From: Candidatus Cloacimonadota bacterium
GTDB taxonomy: Bacteria; Cloacimonadota; Cloacimonadia; Cloacimonadales; Cloacimonadaceae
Reading direction: 5' to 3'
Assembly (NCBI GenBank): GCA_028695495.1
Contig: JAQVIX010000022.1
Location: 1 to 33,645, forward strand
DNA: 33,645 nt
The notes under the pieces are model-generated. The model saw nothing but the letters and a program-made list of their open reading frames with translations, had not been told where the DNA came from and did no database searches. Numbering within the stretch: the stretch's first letter is position 1; every line of letters begins with the position of its first letter. The position numbers were made by a program, and so were the translations under genes. This document shows positions 25,062-32,541 of the stretch, in pieces.

Positions 25062-25173
25062 AAGGTCACTGTTCAGCTTGAGTTTGAAGCCATTTTGGCT
25101 TGCATTTTCTCTTAATTAGTCCATTGCTTTTCTTTTTTACCCACCACGATCGAACAAACGCCTATAAAGTAAT

Positions 25174-25365
25174 TCAAGCCTCTTCCAAGGCGGCAATCAA
25201 TGCCTTGAGGGTTCCCATAGGCTCCTCTACGCTCAGAACGCGTTTATCTCCATTATCAAAGGTAATTACCAGATCGCTAAAGGTTTTGTGAATCTCGCGA
25301 ATCTTGGAAATTACGATATAGCTTTTCCCTAAGTGTTCATCTTTGTATTCAAACACTTTTTTCAT
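25174..25365 (-). CDS. Small conserved-looking protein
   Basis: A 63-residue soluble protein (MKKVFEYKDEHLGKSYIVISKI...LKALIAALEEA) with no family I recognise. The sequence alternates short strands and ends in a helix; there are no Cys residues or membrane segments. It is likely real: AAGGAG lies at a good distance before the ATG, it starts 14 bases after the PNPOx-like gene, and codon use fits. It is the last gene of the minus-strand run. Confidence 0.7.
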   Translation of the reverse strand: MKKVFEYKDEHLGKSYIVISKIREIHKTFSDLVITFDNGDKRVLSVEEPMGTLKALIAALEEA

Positions 25366-25379
25366 GCTTTGCTCCTTGT

Positions 25380-25820
25380 TTAGCGTTTTAAATTGAAGCT
25401 TTGGCTAAAGCCTTCGCCGGGGCGCAGATATTCTACAAAGTCCGGGTCAAATTCGATAAGGCTGTAATCCGGATCGTCGTAGCCGCCGAAGTATTGGTCA
25501 AAGAAAAAGCAGCGCTCGCTCGCTTCGGATTTGAGCGCTGCATTTGTAACTATCTTGGCGCTTCCGCTTAAGCGAATATAGCCGGTATGACCTTCTTCGT
25601 GGAGCGGAATACATACTTCTACCAGTCTGTTGGCTTGAATCTGTGCCACTTTGGCATCTCCGCTAAAGGTGGCGAAGAAATAGCGATCTGCATGTAAAAA
25701 TAGCACTACCGGACGCACTCTTGCCTGACGCTTATCGCTGGTGGCAAGATATACATACTGGTTTTGCTTGATCCATGCCAGCATCTCTTGCTGCAGGGCA
25801 GATTCATTGACTTTTGCCAT
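25380..25820 (-). CDS. Pyridoxamine 5'-phosphate oxidase-like flavin-binding protein
   Basis: A 146-residue split-barrel protein. The opening fits the PNPOx-like superfamily: a helix, then YVYLATSDKRQARVRPVVLFLHADRYFFAT, followed by KVAQIQANRLVEVCI and YIRLSGSAKI. Such short members bind FMN or a related cofactor and reduce or bind varied substrates; true pyridoxal synthesis is not implied. AAGGA before the ATG sets the start, 11 bases after the cyclophilin gene. Substrate is unknown. Confidence 0.85.
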   Translation of the reverse strand: MAKVNESALQQEMLAWIKQNQYVYLATSDKRQARVRPVVLFLHADRYFFATFSGDAKVAQIQANRLVEVCIPLHEEGHTGYIRLSGSAKIVTNAALKSEASERCFFFDQYFGGYDDPDYSLIEFDPDFVEYLRPGEGFSQSFNLKR

Positions 25821-25831
25821 GGTTCAAATCC

Positions 25832-26692
25832 TTATTTTGGAAAGGAAACGTCGGTAATAAATGCCTGATTTCCAATATTGGGGTTGTCGGCGTTATCGCG
25901 CGGAAGCATCTCGATGGTATGCACTACGTCCATGCCGCGGGTTACTTTGCCAAATACAGTGTGCTTGCCGTCCAGCCAGGGGGTGCCGCCCTTTTTGGTA
26001 ACGATAAAGAACTGGCTGCCATTGGTATTGGGACCACTATTTGCCATGGCGATATTGCCATAAAGCACTCTTGCTTTCACTATTTTGCGATACACTCCGC
26101 CTTCGTGACCGGCAGCTTTGGCAATCTCTTCCACAGTTTTGCTATAAAGAGGTTCAAAGCCCTGCGCATCCTGGCAGGATTTTACGATGTCGTTTATTAC
26201 GGGGTCTGGGGTGCGGTGGGTTTGCATATGCGGCACTATCAGCTCTTCCCATACGATCTTGGCAGTAGGGTCGTCTTTGATGGCGCCTTTTATCTCTTCA
26301 CCATTGGCGTAGGTTTCGTCTTCAAACTTGTAGCCGGGACCGCCCTGTCCGTCGTTGCCGCGGTTATCGTCTTTGGTATTTGGGCAACCGCCTTGGATCA
26401 TAAAGTCCGGGATTACGCGGTGGAAATAAGTATCCTTGTAAAAGCCATCGCGGGCGAGCTTTACAAAGTTATCCACGGTAATGGGTGCCAATTCTGGCCA
26501 AAGCTCCAGTTCAATCTCACCATAAGTGGTAGTGATTACGGTTTTTACTACTTGTTGTTGGGTGGTTTCTTGCACATTTGTCTCCTTCTGGGGTGCTACT
26601 TGAGTTTTCAATTGAGAATACAGCAGGGTAAGCCCCAGGATGAGGATTACCGGAATCAGGATCAAGGCGAGATAATTCGCTTTCTTTTTCAT
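25832..26692 (-). CDS. Membrane-anchored cyclophilin-type peptidyl-prolyl isomerase
   Basis: A 286-residue isomerase that speeds proline isomerisation during protein folding outside the inner membrane. An N-terminal hydrophobic anchor (residues about 7-25) is followed by a Gln/Thr-rich linker and the cyclophilin domain from about 50: FHRVIPDFMIQGG (catalytic Arg92), NTNGSQFFIVT (221-232) and WLDGKHTVFGKV (Trp239). Between YKFEDE and YGNIAMANSG, about residues 127-210, is an extra segment of about 70-80 residues where other bacterial cyclophilins have only a short loop. There is no Cys for lipid anchoring after the hydrophobic segment. GGAGAA precedes the start, three bases beyond the LpxH-like stop. 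Confidence 0.92.
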   Translation of the reverse strand: MKKKANYLALILIPVILILGLTLLYSQLKTQVAPQKETNVQETTQQQVVKTVITTTYGEIELELWPELAPITVDNFVKLARDGFYKDTYFHRVIPDFMIQGGCPNTKDDNRGNDGQGGPGYKFEDETYANGEEIKGAIKDDPTAKIVWEELIVPHMQTHRTPDPVINDIVKSCQDAQGFEPLYSKTVEEIAKAAGHEGGVYRKIVKARVLYGNIAMANSGPNTNGSQFFIVTKKGGTPWLDGKHTVFGKVTRGMDVVHTIEMLPRDNADNPNIGNQAFITDVSFPK

Positions 26693-26695
26693 GGT

Positions 26696-27439
26696 TTATT
26701 CTCCTTGTTTCTTATAATATTTCAGGTTAATGCCGCCAGCATCTATTTCCAGATAACTGTGATGCGAGATCCAGTCTCCGGAATTGGCGTAAAAGCCGCT
26801 ATCTATGGGAGTAATGATCGGATTATGGCTATGTCCCATAATCACGTAATCCGCATAGCCGCTTCTGATTATCTTACTGGCATAGTTCAGCAAACCTGCG
26901 TTTTTTTTAAGGCGCAGGTGGGCGGGGTCTTTTCTATGCCGGCTGGTGCGGGAAAGGCTGCTGCCCAGCTTTAGCGCCAAATCCGGATGCAATAGCCCAA
27001 AGATGCGCTTCATAAAGGGCAGGCGGATAAAGCGGCGGAAAAGCTGGTAGCGAAGGTCGTTTACCGTATGCGTATCGCCGTGACAAAAGAGGATTTTCTT
27101 GCCATTTGCTTTCAGATCAAATTGCTCGTCCACCAGCTCGATGCCCAGATATTCTGGCAAAAAATCGCCAAACCAGAAGTCATGATTTCCAGGCAGATAT
27201 ACAATGCGGCAGCCGCTTTCTTTTAGTTCATATAGCTTTACGAGCAAAGGGAAATATTGCTTGATGATGGTATGTTGCCAGTCGTACCAGAGGTCAAAGA
27301 TGTCTCCGCAAAGTACCATTATCTCGTATTTGCCTTGGGCTTCGGCAAGGAATTGCAGGATGTAGGCGCTGTTTTCCGCATCTTCTGCGCTGGGCTTTAG
27401 GTATTTGTAATGCAAGTCCGAAATCACGCAGATGCGCAT
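26696..27439 (-). CDS. LpxH-like metallophosphoesterase (UDP-2,3-diacylglucosamine hydrolase family)
   Basis: A 247-residue calcineurin-like phosphoesterase. Metal-site motifs are complete: SDLH (Asp8, His10), GDIFDLW (Asp46), GNHD (85-87), CHGDTHTVND (His120) and GHSHNP. The GDIFDLW and HGD.H spacing is that of LpxH, which removes UMP from UDP-2,3-diacylglucosamine in lipid A synthesis at the inner membrane. Lipid A production cannot be confirmed from this window, as no other lpx gene is present, so the substrate is provisional. The ATG follows the DUF4159 stop with no gap. Confidence 0.85.
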   Translation of the reverse strand: MRICVISDLHYKYLKPSAEDAENSAYILQFLAEAQGKYEIMVLCGDIFDLWYDWQHTIIKQYFPLLVKLYELKESGCRIVYLPGNHDFWFGDFLPEYLGIELVDEQFDLKANGKKILFCHGDTHTVNDLRYQLFRRFIRLPFMKRIFGLLHPDLALKLGSSLSRTSRHRKDPAHLRLKKNAGLLNYASKIIRSGYADYVIMGHSHNPIITPIDSGFYANSGDWISHHSYLEIDAGGINLKYYKKQGE

Positions 27440-28117
27440 TTATGCCTTCCGCGTCATGATATAATGCAGGATGTTTAGCCCAAACTTTAGTGCCGTCTCG
27501 CGCAATTCCCAGGGGTCGCCATGGGTATCGGCGTCTGCCCAGCCATCGCTGATATTGGTTTCATAAGTATATAGCAGCATCAGGCGCCCGTCATCGTCAA
27601 AGATTCCAAAGGCTTGCGGAGGCTTTTCATCGTGCAGGTGAATCTTGGGCAAACCTGCGGAAAAATCGAAGTAGGAAGTAAATAGCGGGTGCCGGCTATC
27701 GATTTCTACCAGCTCGCGCTCTGGGAATACCCGCGCTATCTCGCGGCGGAAGCTGGCATCCATGCCATAATCATCATCCGCATAAAGGAAGCCGCCGCGC
27801 AGCATCCATTGGCGCAGGCTATTTACCTCGCTATCCGACCAACGGATATTGCCATGACCGGTAAGGTACAGGAAAGGGAAATCAAAGAGTTTGCTTTCGC
27901 TGGCGCGCACTACACTTTGGTCTGTGGGTATCTGCGTGCCGAGTATGTTATTCATGTATTTGGCGAGATTTGGCAGCACTTCGGGGTCGTTGTACCAATC
28001 CCCGCCGCCGTCGTATTGCAGGCGGGCAAAGCCTACCTTCATAGCGCTATCGCTTGCCAATAGGAATAAGGGGATCAAGAGCAGGTAAAATACCAGACTT
28101 AGCTGTTTTATTGTCAT
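27440..28117 (-). CDS. DUF4159 exported protein
   Basis: A 225-residue protein with a signal peptide (hydrophobic residues 6-20, cut near LLASDS). The body matches DUF4159: VGFARLQYDGGGDWYNDPEVLPNLAKYM, FLYLTGHGNIRWSD, LRQWMLRGGFLYADDDYG and ETALKFGLNILHYIMT. This fold resembles a glutamine-amidotransferase-like domain; it occurs near moxR-type and membrane protein clusters, but its function is unknown. It begins one base after the PQQ-like gene's stop. Confidence 0.85.
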   Translation of the reverse strand: MTIKQLSLVFYLLLIPLFLLASDSAMKVGFARLQYDGGGDWYNDPEVLPNLAKYMNNILGTQIPTDQSVVRASESKLFDFPFLYLTGHGNIRWSDSEVNSLRQWMLRGGFLYADDDYGMDASFRREIARVFPERELVEIDSRHPLFTSYFDFSAGLPKIHLHDEKPPQAFGIFDDDGRLMLLYTYETNISDGWADADTHGDPWELRETALKFGLNILHYIMTRKA

Positions 28118-28118
28118 G

Positions 28119-29528
28119 TTAATTGAGGATTTTCAGTTGAATGCAGATCAGGGCATCATCCACCACTGCGTAAAAACAGTTCGAGAAATTATCATAAGCG
28201 GAGATGGCACTCAGCTCTTTGGTAAAGGTAATACTGGAAAGGCTTTCGCCGGTGTTGCCATTCATGATGGTAAGCGCTTTGTCCGAGGGGAATACCATGA
28301 TGGGGCGGTCTAAACGCGGGTCGTCTGCAATGCCAATACGCATGGGAACCAGGTTTTTAGCTGCCTGTGAGGGAACGGGTATCTCGCTTGTCCAGATCTC
28401 CAGCCCGTCATCCCGATAGGCAAAGAGCCGATTTGGCGCTACGCTTACCATTAGCTGATTATCCACGTAGTTTACAGAGCTTAGGTCTGTAGTGTAGGAC
28501 TTCTTCCATTCCAGTTGCTGGCTCTTTTTATTGAAGGCAATCAGCTTGTTTTCGGCAGTAAGGAAGATGGTACCCAGGTTAAATACCGGAGCGGCGGTTA
28601 CTTCATATTCCAGCGTGGCAGTCCATTCAATCTGCAGCTCGATATCCCGTGCCGGCTGATTTACAATGCGCTCCATATAGCGGATTACATTTTGCGAATC
28701 TACCGCCAGGGTATTTGGTATCTGGTCTAACCTCAAGCCTTTCTTGCTTTGCACGCTCAGGCGGGTGCGGTGGAAAAGCTGCTCGATGAATCTATTGCCA
28801 AAGATGATATAGATTACGGCGATGAGCGAAATCGCAATCAGGATAAAAGAGCTAATCTGCAAGCTGGAAAGGCGACGTTTACGCGGGGTAATCAGCCGGT
28901 CTTCCGCTTCCAAAATAAGCCAGAGAGGGTTTGGCTCGTTATCAAAACTGCGGATGAGGTGCGGCAGACTGGCTACATCTCGCATATCGTCATAAACCGG
29001 TGTGCAGAGATTTCCGCTAAGGAGGATAAAACGCTCGCCAGCTTCCAAAAAGATGCGCTGCACCTTTACCTGAATATCCTTATCTTCAAAGCCCAAAAGC
29101 CTCATCTTGCTAAGGGTTTGAATCTGGTGATGCCGGTAGTTTGTGCCAATATGCCGTATCTTCTGGCTATCGGTAATGCTGCAAAAGAGCCTGCCAAATT
29201 GTACGAAGAGCAATTCATGATCAAAGAGCAAGCCAAAGAAAACAGAAAGACCCTTTTCTTGCAAGCCCGTTTTGCTTACTTGCCCATACATGCGCCAATG
29301 CAGGTCTTTGAAAAAGTCTTTCAGCCAGCTTTCGGCTTCGGTGCGGCTGATACTATCCACGGTTGAATTGCGGATTTCAAGGCGGATTTCGGCAACTAAT
29401 TCCGCCAAAACCGGATTATTCTCTGGGTGCCATATACCCAAAAACCAACCAAAACGCCCGTCTTTGCTTACCTGATACTCCACCAGGGTATTCGGGCTAC
29501 GGTCTATTTTATATTTCAGGGCTATCAT
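28119..29528 (-). CDS. Single-pass membrane protein: phosphatase-like cytoplasmic domain and PQQ-like beta-propeller
   Basis: A 469-residue protein of unknown function. Residues 1 to about 215 look cytoplasmic and partly resemble a PP2C-type phosphatase fold (GLSVFFGLLFDHELLFVQFGRLFCS), but the Asp residues that would bind metals are not evident. A transmembrane helix lies at about 225-244 after a basic RKRR. The outer part (about 290-469) carries repeated beta-propeller strands of the PQQ type: TIFLTAENKLIAFNKKSQQLEWKK, RLFAYRDDGLEIWTSEI, KALTIMNGNTGESL. A sensor that couples an outside propeller to an inside domain is conceivable. The ATG is six bases after the radical SAM gene stop. Confidence 0.7.
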   Translation of the reverse strand: MIALKYKIDRSPNTLVEYQVSKDGRFGWFLGIWHPENNPVLAELVAEIRLEIRNSTVDSISRTEAESWLKDFFKDLHWRMYGQVSKTGLQEKGLSVFFGLLFDHELLFVQFGRLFCSITDSQKIRHIGTNYRHHQIQTLSKMRLLGFEDKDIQVKVQRIFLEAGERFILLSGNLCTPVYDDMRDVASLPHLIRSFDNEPNPLWLILEAEDRLITPRKRRLSSLQISSFILIAISLIAVIYIIFGNRFIEQLFHRTRLSVQSKKGLRLDQIPNTLAVDSQNVIRYMERIVNQPARDIELQIEWTATLEYEVTAAPVFNLGTIFLTAENKLIAFNKKSQQLEWKKSYTTDLSSVNYVDNQLMVSVAPNRLFAYRDDGLEIWTSEIPVPSQAAKNLVPMRIGIADDPRLDRPIMVFPSDKALTIMNGNTGESLSSITFTKELSAISAYDNFSNCFYAVVDDALICIQLKILN

Positions 29529-29534
29529 AATCTA

Positions 29535-30617
29535 TTAACTCCACCAGCGGATAAAGCTGCGATAGCTTACTCTAAATAAGGTAGGCAGATGTAATAACAT
29601 ATTTGTATATGCTGCATTTGCCAGGGGACACCAGCACTCTTTGCGGTGAATGCTTTTGCGCTCTTTCTTTGCCTTTTTGCCCCACCAGATTTTGCGGAAC
29701 TTGTAGGCGTTATCTCGCAGATTGCCCAGCGACTTTGCCTTTACGCAACAGCTCCAGACTTCGCCATCCGGGGATATCTGGCAAGATGCCACCGAGGAAT
29801 AGCAGGGTATTACCTGCCGTTCATCCCGCATGATCTCCTTTACCAGATTGTAATATTCTATCCTAAACGCCATGGTTATCTTGCTCATGCCGCGGTATTT
29901 GCCGTTTTTGATCTTGTGAATCAGGTAATCGATGGCAGATTTGTATGCCACCTTGCCGGGGGTGATATCCAGCCCAATGGTATCCAGCTCCACGCGCTCT
30001 TCGGCAATCTCGGTAATGTAGCTATCGGGGTTCAGTCGCATCAGCCCATTGGCAATGGACGAAAAGCTATCTACATTGAAGCGGGAGATTACAGTATGGA
30101 TACCCACGGAAAGATTTGGGAGCTGTAGCGCTTTCAGTTTGTTAAAGCTATTTACTGCCTTTTTGTAATTACCGGGTACATTGCGTATTTCATCATGTTG
30201 GCTTTCGATGCCATCTATGGATACATTGATGATTACCTGCGCTTTGGGGCAAGCCAGGGCAATGGCTTTGCTCTTTTCCACTACGGCATTGGTAAGAATG
30301 CCATTGGTGGGGATATTGATGATGGCGGGGCGGGAGATTTTGTAAATGGCGGAAACTACTTCTACCAGGTCGTTTCTCAGGAAGGGTTCGCCTCCGCTAA
30401 AGGTAATCCAGTAAGGACTGCGCCCGATAGAGCGGAATATCTTCTTGTATTCATGCAAAGTAAGGTTGTTTGCTTTCTTTTTCCATACCCGGCAGGTGCT
30501 GCAACGCGAATTGCAGCTATAAAGCAGGCTCACCGTATAGTTCATGGGCTTCAGCCGGGGAAAGCCCAGGTATTTCATCATCCAGTAGCCAACGATGCGA
30601 AAGAGTATAAAGAACAT
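29535..30617 (-). CDS. Radical SAM/SPASM-type protein
   Basis: A 360-residue enzyme with the 4Fe-4S motif CNSRCSTC (Cys35, Cys39, Cys42) after a hydrophobic N-terminus, then FSGGEPFLRNDL for SAM binding. The C-terminal part holds Cys residues spaced as in SPASM domains (CYSSVASCQISPDGEVWSCC and later ECWCPLA), which would bind extra clusters. SPASM enzymes modify peptides or sugars, or serve as membrane-lipid or cofactor enzymes; the product cannot be named. It follows a family 2 glycosyltransferase by 13 bases, so a shared role in a surface polymer or lipid is possible. Confidence 0.88.
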   Translation of the reverse strand: MFFILFRIVGYWMMKYLGFPRLKPMNYTVSLLYSCNSRCSTCRVWKKKANNLTLHEYKKIFRSIGRSPYWITFSGGEPFLRNDLVEVVSAIYKISRPAIINIPTNGILTNAVVEKSKAIALACPKAQVIINVSIDGIESQHDEIRNVPGNYKKAVNSFNKLKALQLPNLSVGIHTVISRFNVDSFSSIANGLMRLNPDSYITEIAEERVELDTIGLDITPGKVAYKSAIDYLIHKIKNGKYRGMSKITMAFRIEYYNLVKEIMRDERQVIPCYSSVASCQISPDGEVWSCCVKAKSLGNLRDNAYKFRKIWWGKKAKKERKSIHRKECWCPLANAAYTNMLLHLPTLFRVSYRSFIRWWS

Positions 30618-30630
30618 ATTCGTTCCGGGT

Positions 30631-31518
30631 CTAATCCTTTATCTTTTTGGTAGATGTGGCGATTTCCCAAGCAAAGGGATTCTTCTTTTTTACATAGTAA
30701 TCCCAGGAGCCTAAAAAGCGGCAATACTGCTCCAAAGCTACTACCAATACGAGGCGGCAGGTATCTTGGGGGCGGGAGCATAGCTCTTGCCAGAGGATCT
30801 TGAAAAGGGTGTTCTTATCCTGAGAAATCACGCTGTAGTTTTGATATTTCTTTAGCCAGAGATGCCCGTTTTGGATGCGGCGGCGCTGCTTGATAAAGTC
30901 TTGCAGGTTTTCCGGACCCTTATTGTGGATAATGGCATCCGGTATATAGCTTAGTTTCAAGCCTTTGGCTCTTACCATGGATTCGATGGAAGCTTCATCC
31001 ACTGCGGATTCTTTGGGAATGGCGTCCATCACCTTGCGGAAGGCGATCATCTCGCCCAGCTTGGGGGAGATAAGCGCCATACGGTGGTGCAAACGCCAGA
31101 GCAATTGCACGGCGTAGGTCATATAGCTGCTGCCACTATTGATGGGCATGGGGCGCCCGCCCGTGGCTCCCATTTTGGGGTCTTCAAAGGCGGAAACCAA
31201 AAGCTCGATGGTATCTGCCGCAGGGATTACATCGCCGGAGATTACTACCAGAACGTCTGAACTGGCTGCCGCGATAAAGAGGTTGATGGCGCTGGACTTG
31301 CCTTCGCGTTTGGCTTGGGTGATGAGCTTTACCTGGGGATGGCTCAAAGCGTATTCACTTACAATCTCATCCGTGCCGTCTGTGCTGGCGCTGGATACCA
31401 CGATTACTTCGCGGATCTCTACCTTCTCAAGCCTCTGAGAGCTAAGCGCTTCCAAAAGGTGCCGGATATTGGCTGCTTCATTGTGGGCAAAAACGCCGAT
31501 ACTGCATGTAATAGTCAT
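30631..31518 (-). CDS. Glycosyltransferase family 2
   Basis: A 295-residue GT-A enzyme that transfers a sugar from a nucleotide donor. It opens SIGVFAHNEAANIRHLLEALSSQ, then VIVVSSASTDGTDEI, GKSSAINLFIAAASSDVLVVISGDVIP (the metal-binding acidic region), GATGGRPMP, a DEAS acidic pair and QRRRIQNGH in place of the classic QXXRW. No membrane segments are obvious. Donor and acceptor are unknown. It lies nine bases after nusB. Confidence 0.88.
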   Translation of the reverse strand: MTITCSIGVFAHNEAANIRHLLEALSSQRLEKVEIREVIVVSSASTDGTDEIVSEYALSHPQVKLITQAKREGKSSAINLFIAAASSDVLVVISGDVIPAADTIELLVSAFEDPKMGATGGRPMPINSGSSYMTYAVQLLWRLHHRMALISPKLGEMIAFRKVMDAIPKESAVDEASIESMVRAKGLKLSYIPDAIIHNKGPENLQDFIKQRRRIQNGHLWLKKYQNYSVISQDKNTLFKILWQELCSRPQDTCRLVLVVALEQYCRFLGSWDYYVKKKNPFAWEIATSTKKIKD

Positions 31519-31527
31519 AAGTATATC

Positions 31528-31998
31528 TTAGGTGGGCAATTGCCGCCCCGGCATGCTATGCGGAATGCCTTTATTGATGGCATCCAGGATGCCGTTGATG
31601 AACTTGCCGGTATGTTCACTGCAAAACTTCTTGGCTATTTCGATGGCTTCGTTGATGATCACCGCTGCCGGAGTATCGGTAAACATCAGTTCATATACCG
31701 CCACGATGAGGATGCTCTTATCCAAATGCGCAATGCTTTCGCGAGACCAATGCTGGGTGTTCTTATCGATCTCGGCTTCGATATCCTCGATATTGATGAT
31801 GGTATTCTTGATGAGTTCATCCGCAAAGGCATATACGGAAGAGCCGCTGCGCACGTTTTCGGCAGAACTAAGCTGCATCAGTATTTCCGGGTATTCATTC
31901 AGCATACCATACTCGCGGTAATCTGTCTTTACATCGGCAAAATCCAACGCATAAATGCACTGCACTGCCATCTCCCGCGCTTTACGCCTTTGTCCCAT
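31528..31998 (-). CDS. nusB: Transcription antitermination factor NusB
   Basis: A 156-residue all-helical factor that, with NusE (S10), binds boxA RNA to prevent early termination in rRNA operons. It begins GQRRKAREMAVQCIYALDF and keeps the family core ESIAHLDKSILIVAVYELM, PAAVIINEAIEIAKKF and KFINGILDAI. Size is normal. Its ATG overlaps the ribH stop as TAATG; ribH-nusB pairs are common in bacteria. Confidence 0.95.
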   Translation of the reverse strand: MGQRRKAREMAVQCIYALDFADVKTDYREYGMLNEYPEILMQLSSAENVRSGSSVYAFADELIKNTIINIEDIEAEIDKNTQHWSRESIAHLDKSILIVAVYELMFTDTPAAVIINEAIEIAKKFCSEHTGKFINGILDAINKGIPHSMPGRQLPT

Positions 31999-32462
31999 TA
32001 TCCCATCTCCTTCAGCAGATTGATCATCTCCAAAGCACTGGAAGCGGCGCTAAAGCCTTTATTTCCCGCCTTGGTGCCGGCACGCTCCAAAGCCTGATCT
32101 ATGCTATCCGTGGTAAGCACGCCAAAGATAACCGGTTTGCCGCTCTTTAAACCCACCTGCGCTACGCCCTTGCTTACCTCTGTCGCCACATATTCAAAGT
32201 GGGGAGTACCGCCGCGGATAACCGCACCCAGGCAGATAACGGCGTCTATTTCCGGCTTTTCGGCTGCCTTCTGCGCTGCCAAAGGAATCTCAAAGGCGCC
32301 AGGCACCCAGATAACGCTGATATCTTCATCTTTTACTTCGCTGCGAATGAGGCAATCCAGCGCCCCATCCAAAAGCTTGCCGCTGATGCTTTCATTAAAA
32401 CGGCTTACCACAATGGCTATCCGATAGCCTTTGGAAACCAGATTTCCTTGTATTATGTGCAT
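31998..32462 (-). CDS. ribH: 6,7-dimethyl-8-ribityllumazine synthase
   Basis: A 154-residue enzyme of riboflavin synthesis that condenses a ribityl-aminouracil with a four-carbon phosphate to lumazine; it normally forms a large capsid-like shell or pentamers. Motifs: [55 protein letters not shown] and [24 protein letters not shown] at a good distance precedes the ATG. No other rib gene or FMN riboswitch is seen in the 79 bases before it. It opens the compact run to nusB and beyond. Confidence 0.96.
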   Translation of the reverse strand: MHIIQGNLVSKGYRIAIVVSRFNESISGKLLDGALDCLIRSEVKDEDISVIWVPGAFEIPLAAQKAAEKPEIDAVICLGAVIRGGTPHFEYVATEVSKGVAQVGLKSGKPVIFGVLTTDSIDQALERAGTKAGNKGFSAASSALEMINLLKEMG

Positions 32463-32541
32463 TTATGGCTCCTTAAAACAGATAATCTTCATTGTGGGTC
32501 AAGATATAAGAAGGGGGAAATAGTTCAAGTAAAATCTTAGG

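Noticed and set aside
25814-26974. 386-codon plus-strand frame opposite the cyclophilin gene
   Set aside because: Antisense of conserved cyclophilin motifs; no family resemblance.
32463-32541. FMN riboswitch before ribH
   Set aside because: The gap is 79 bases and lacks the AGGATAT and conserved stems of the RFN element.
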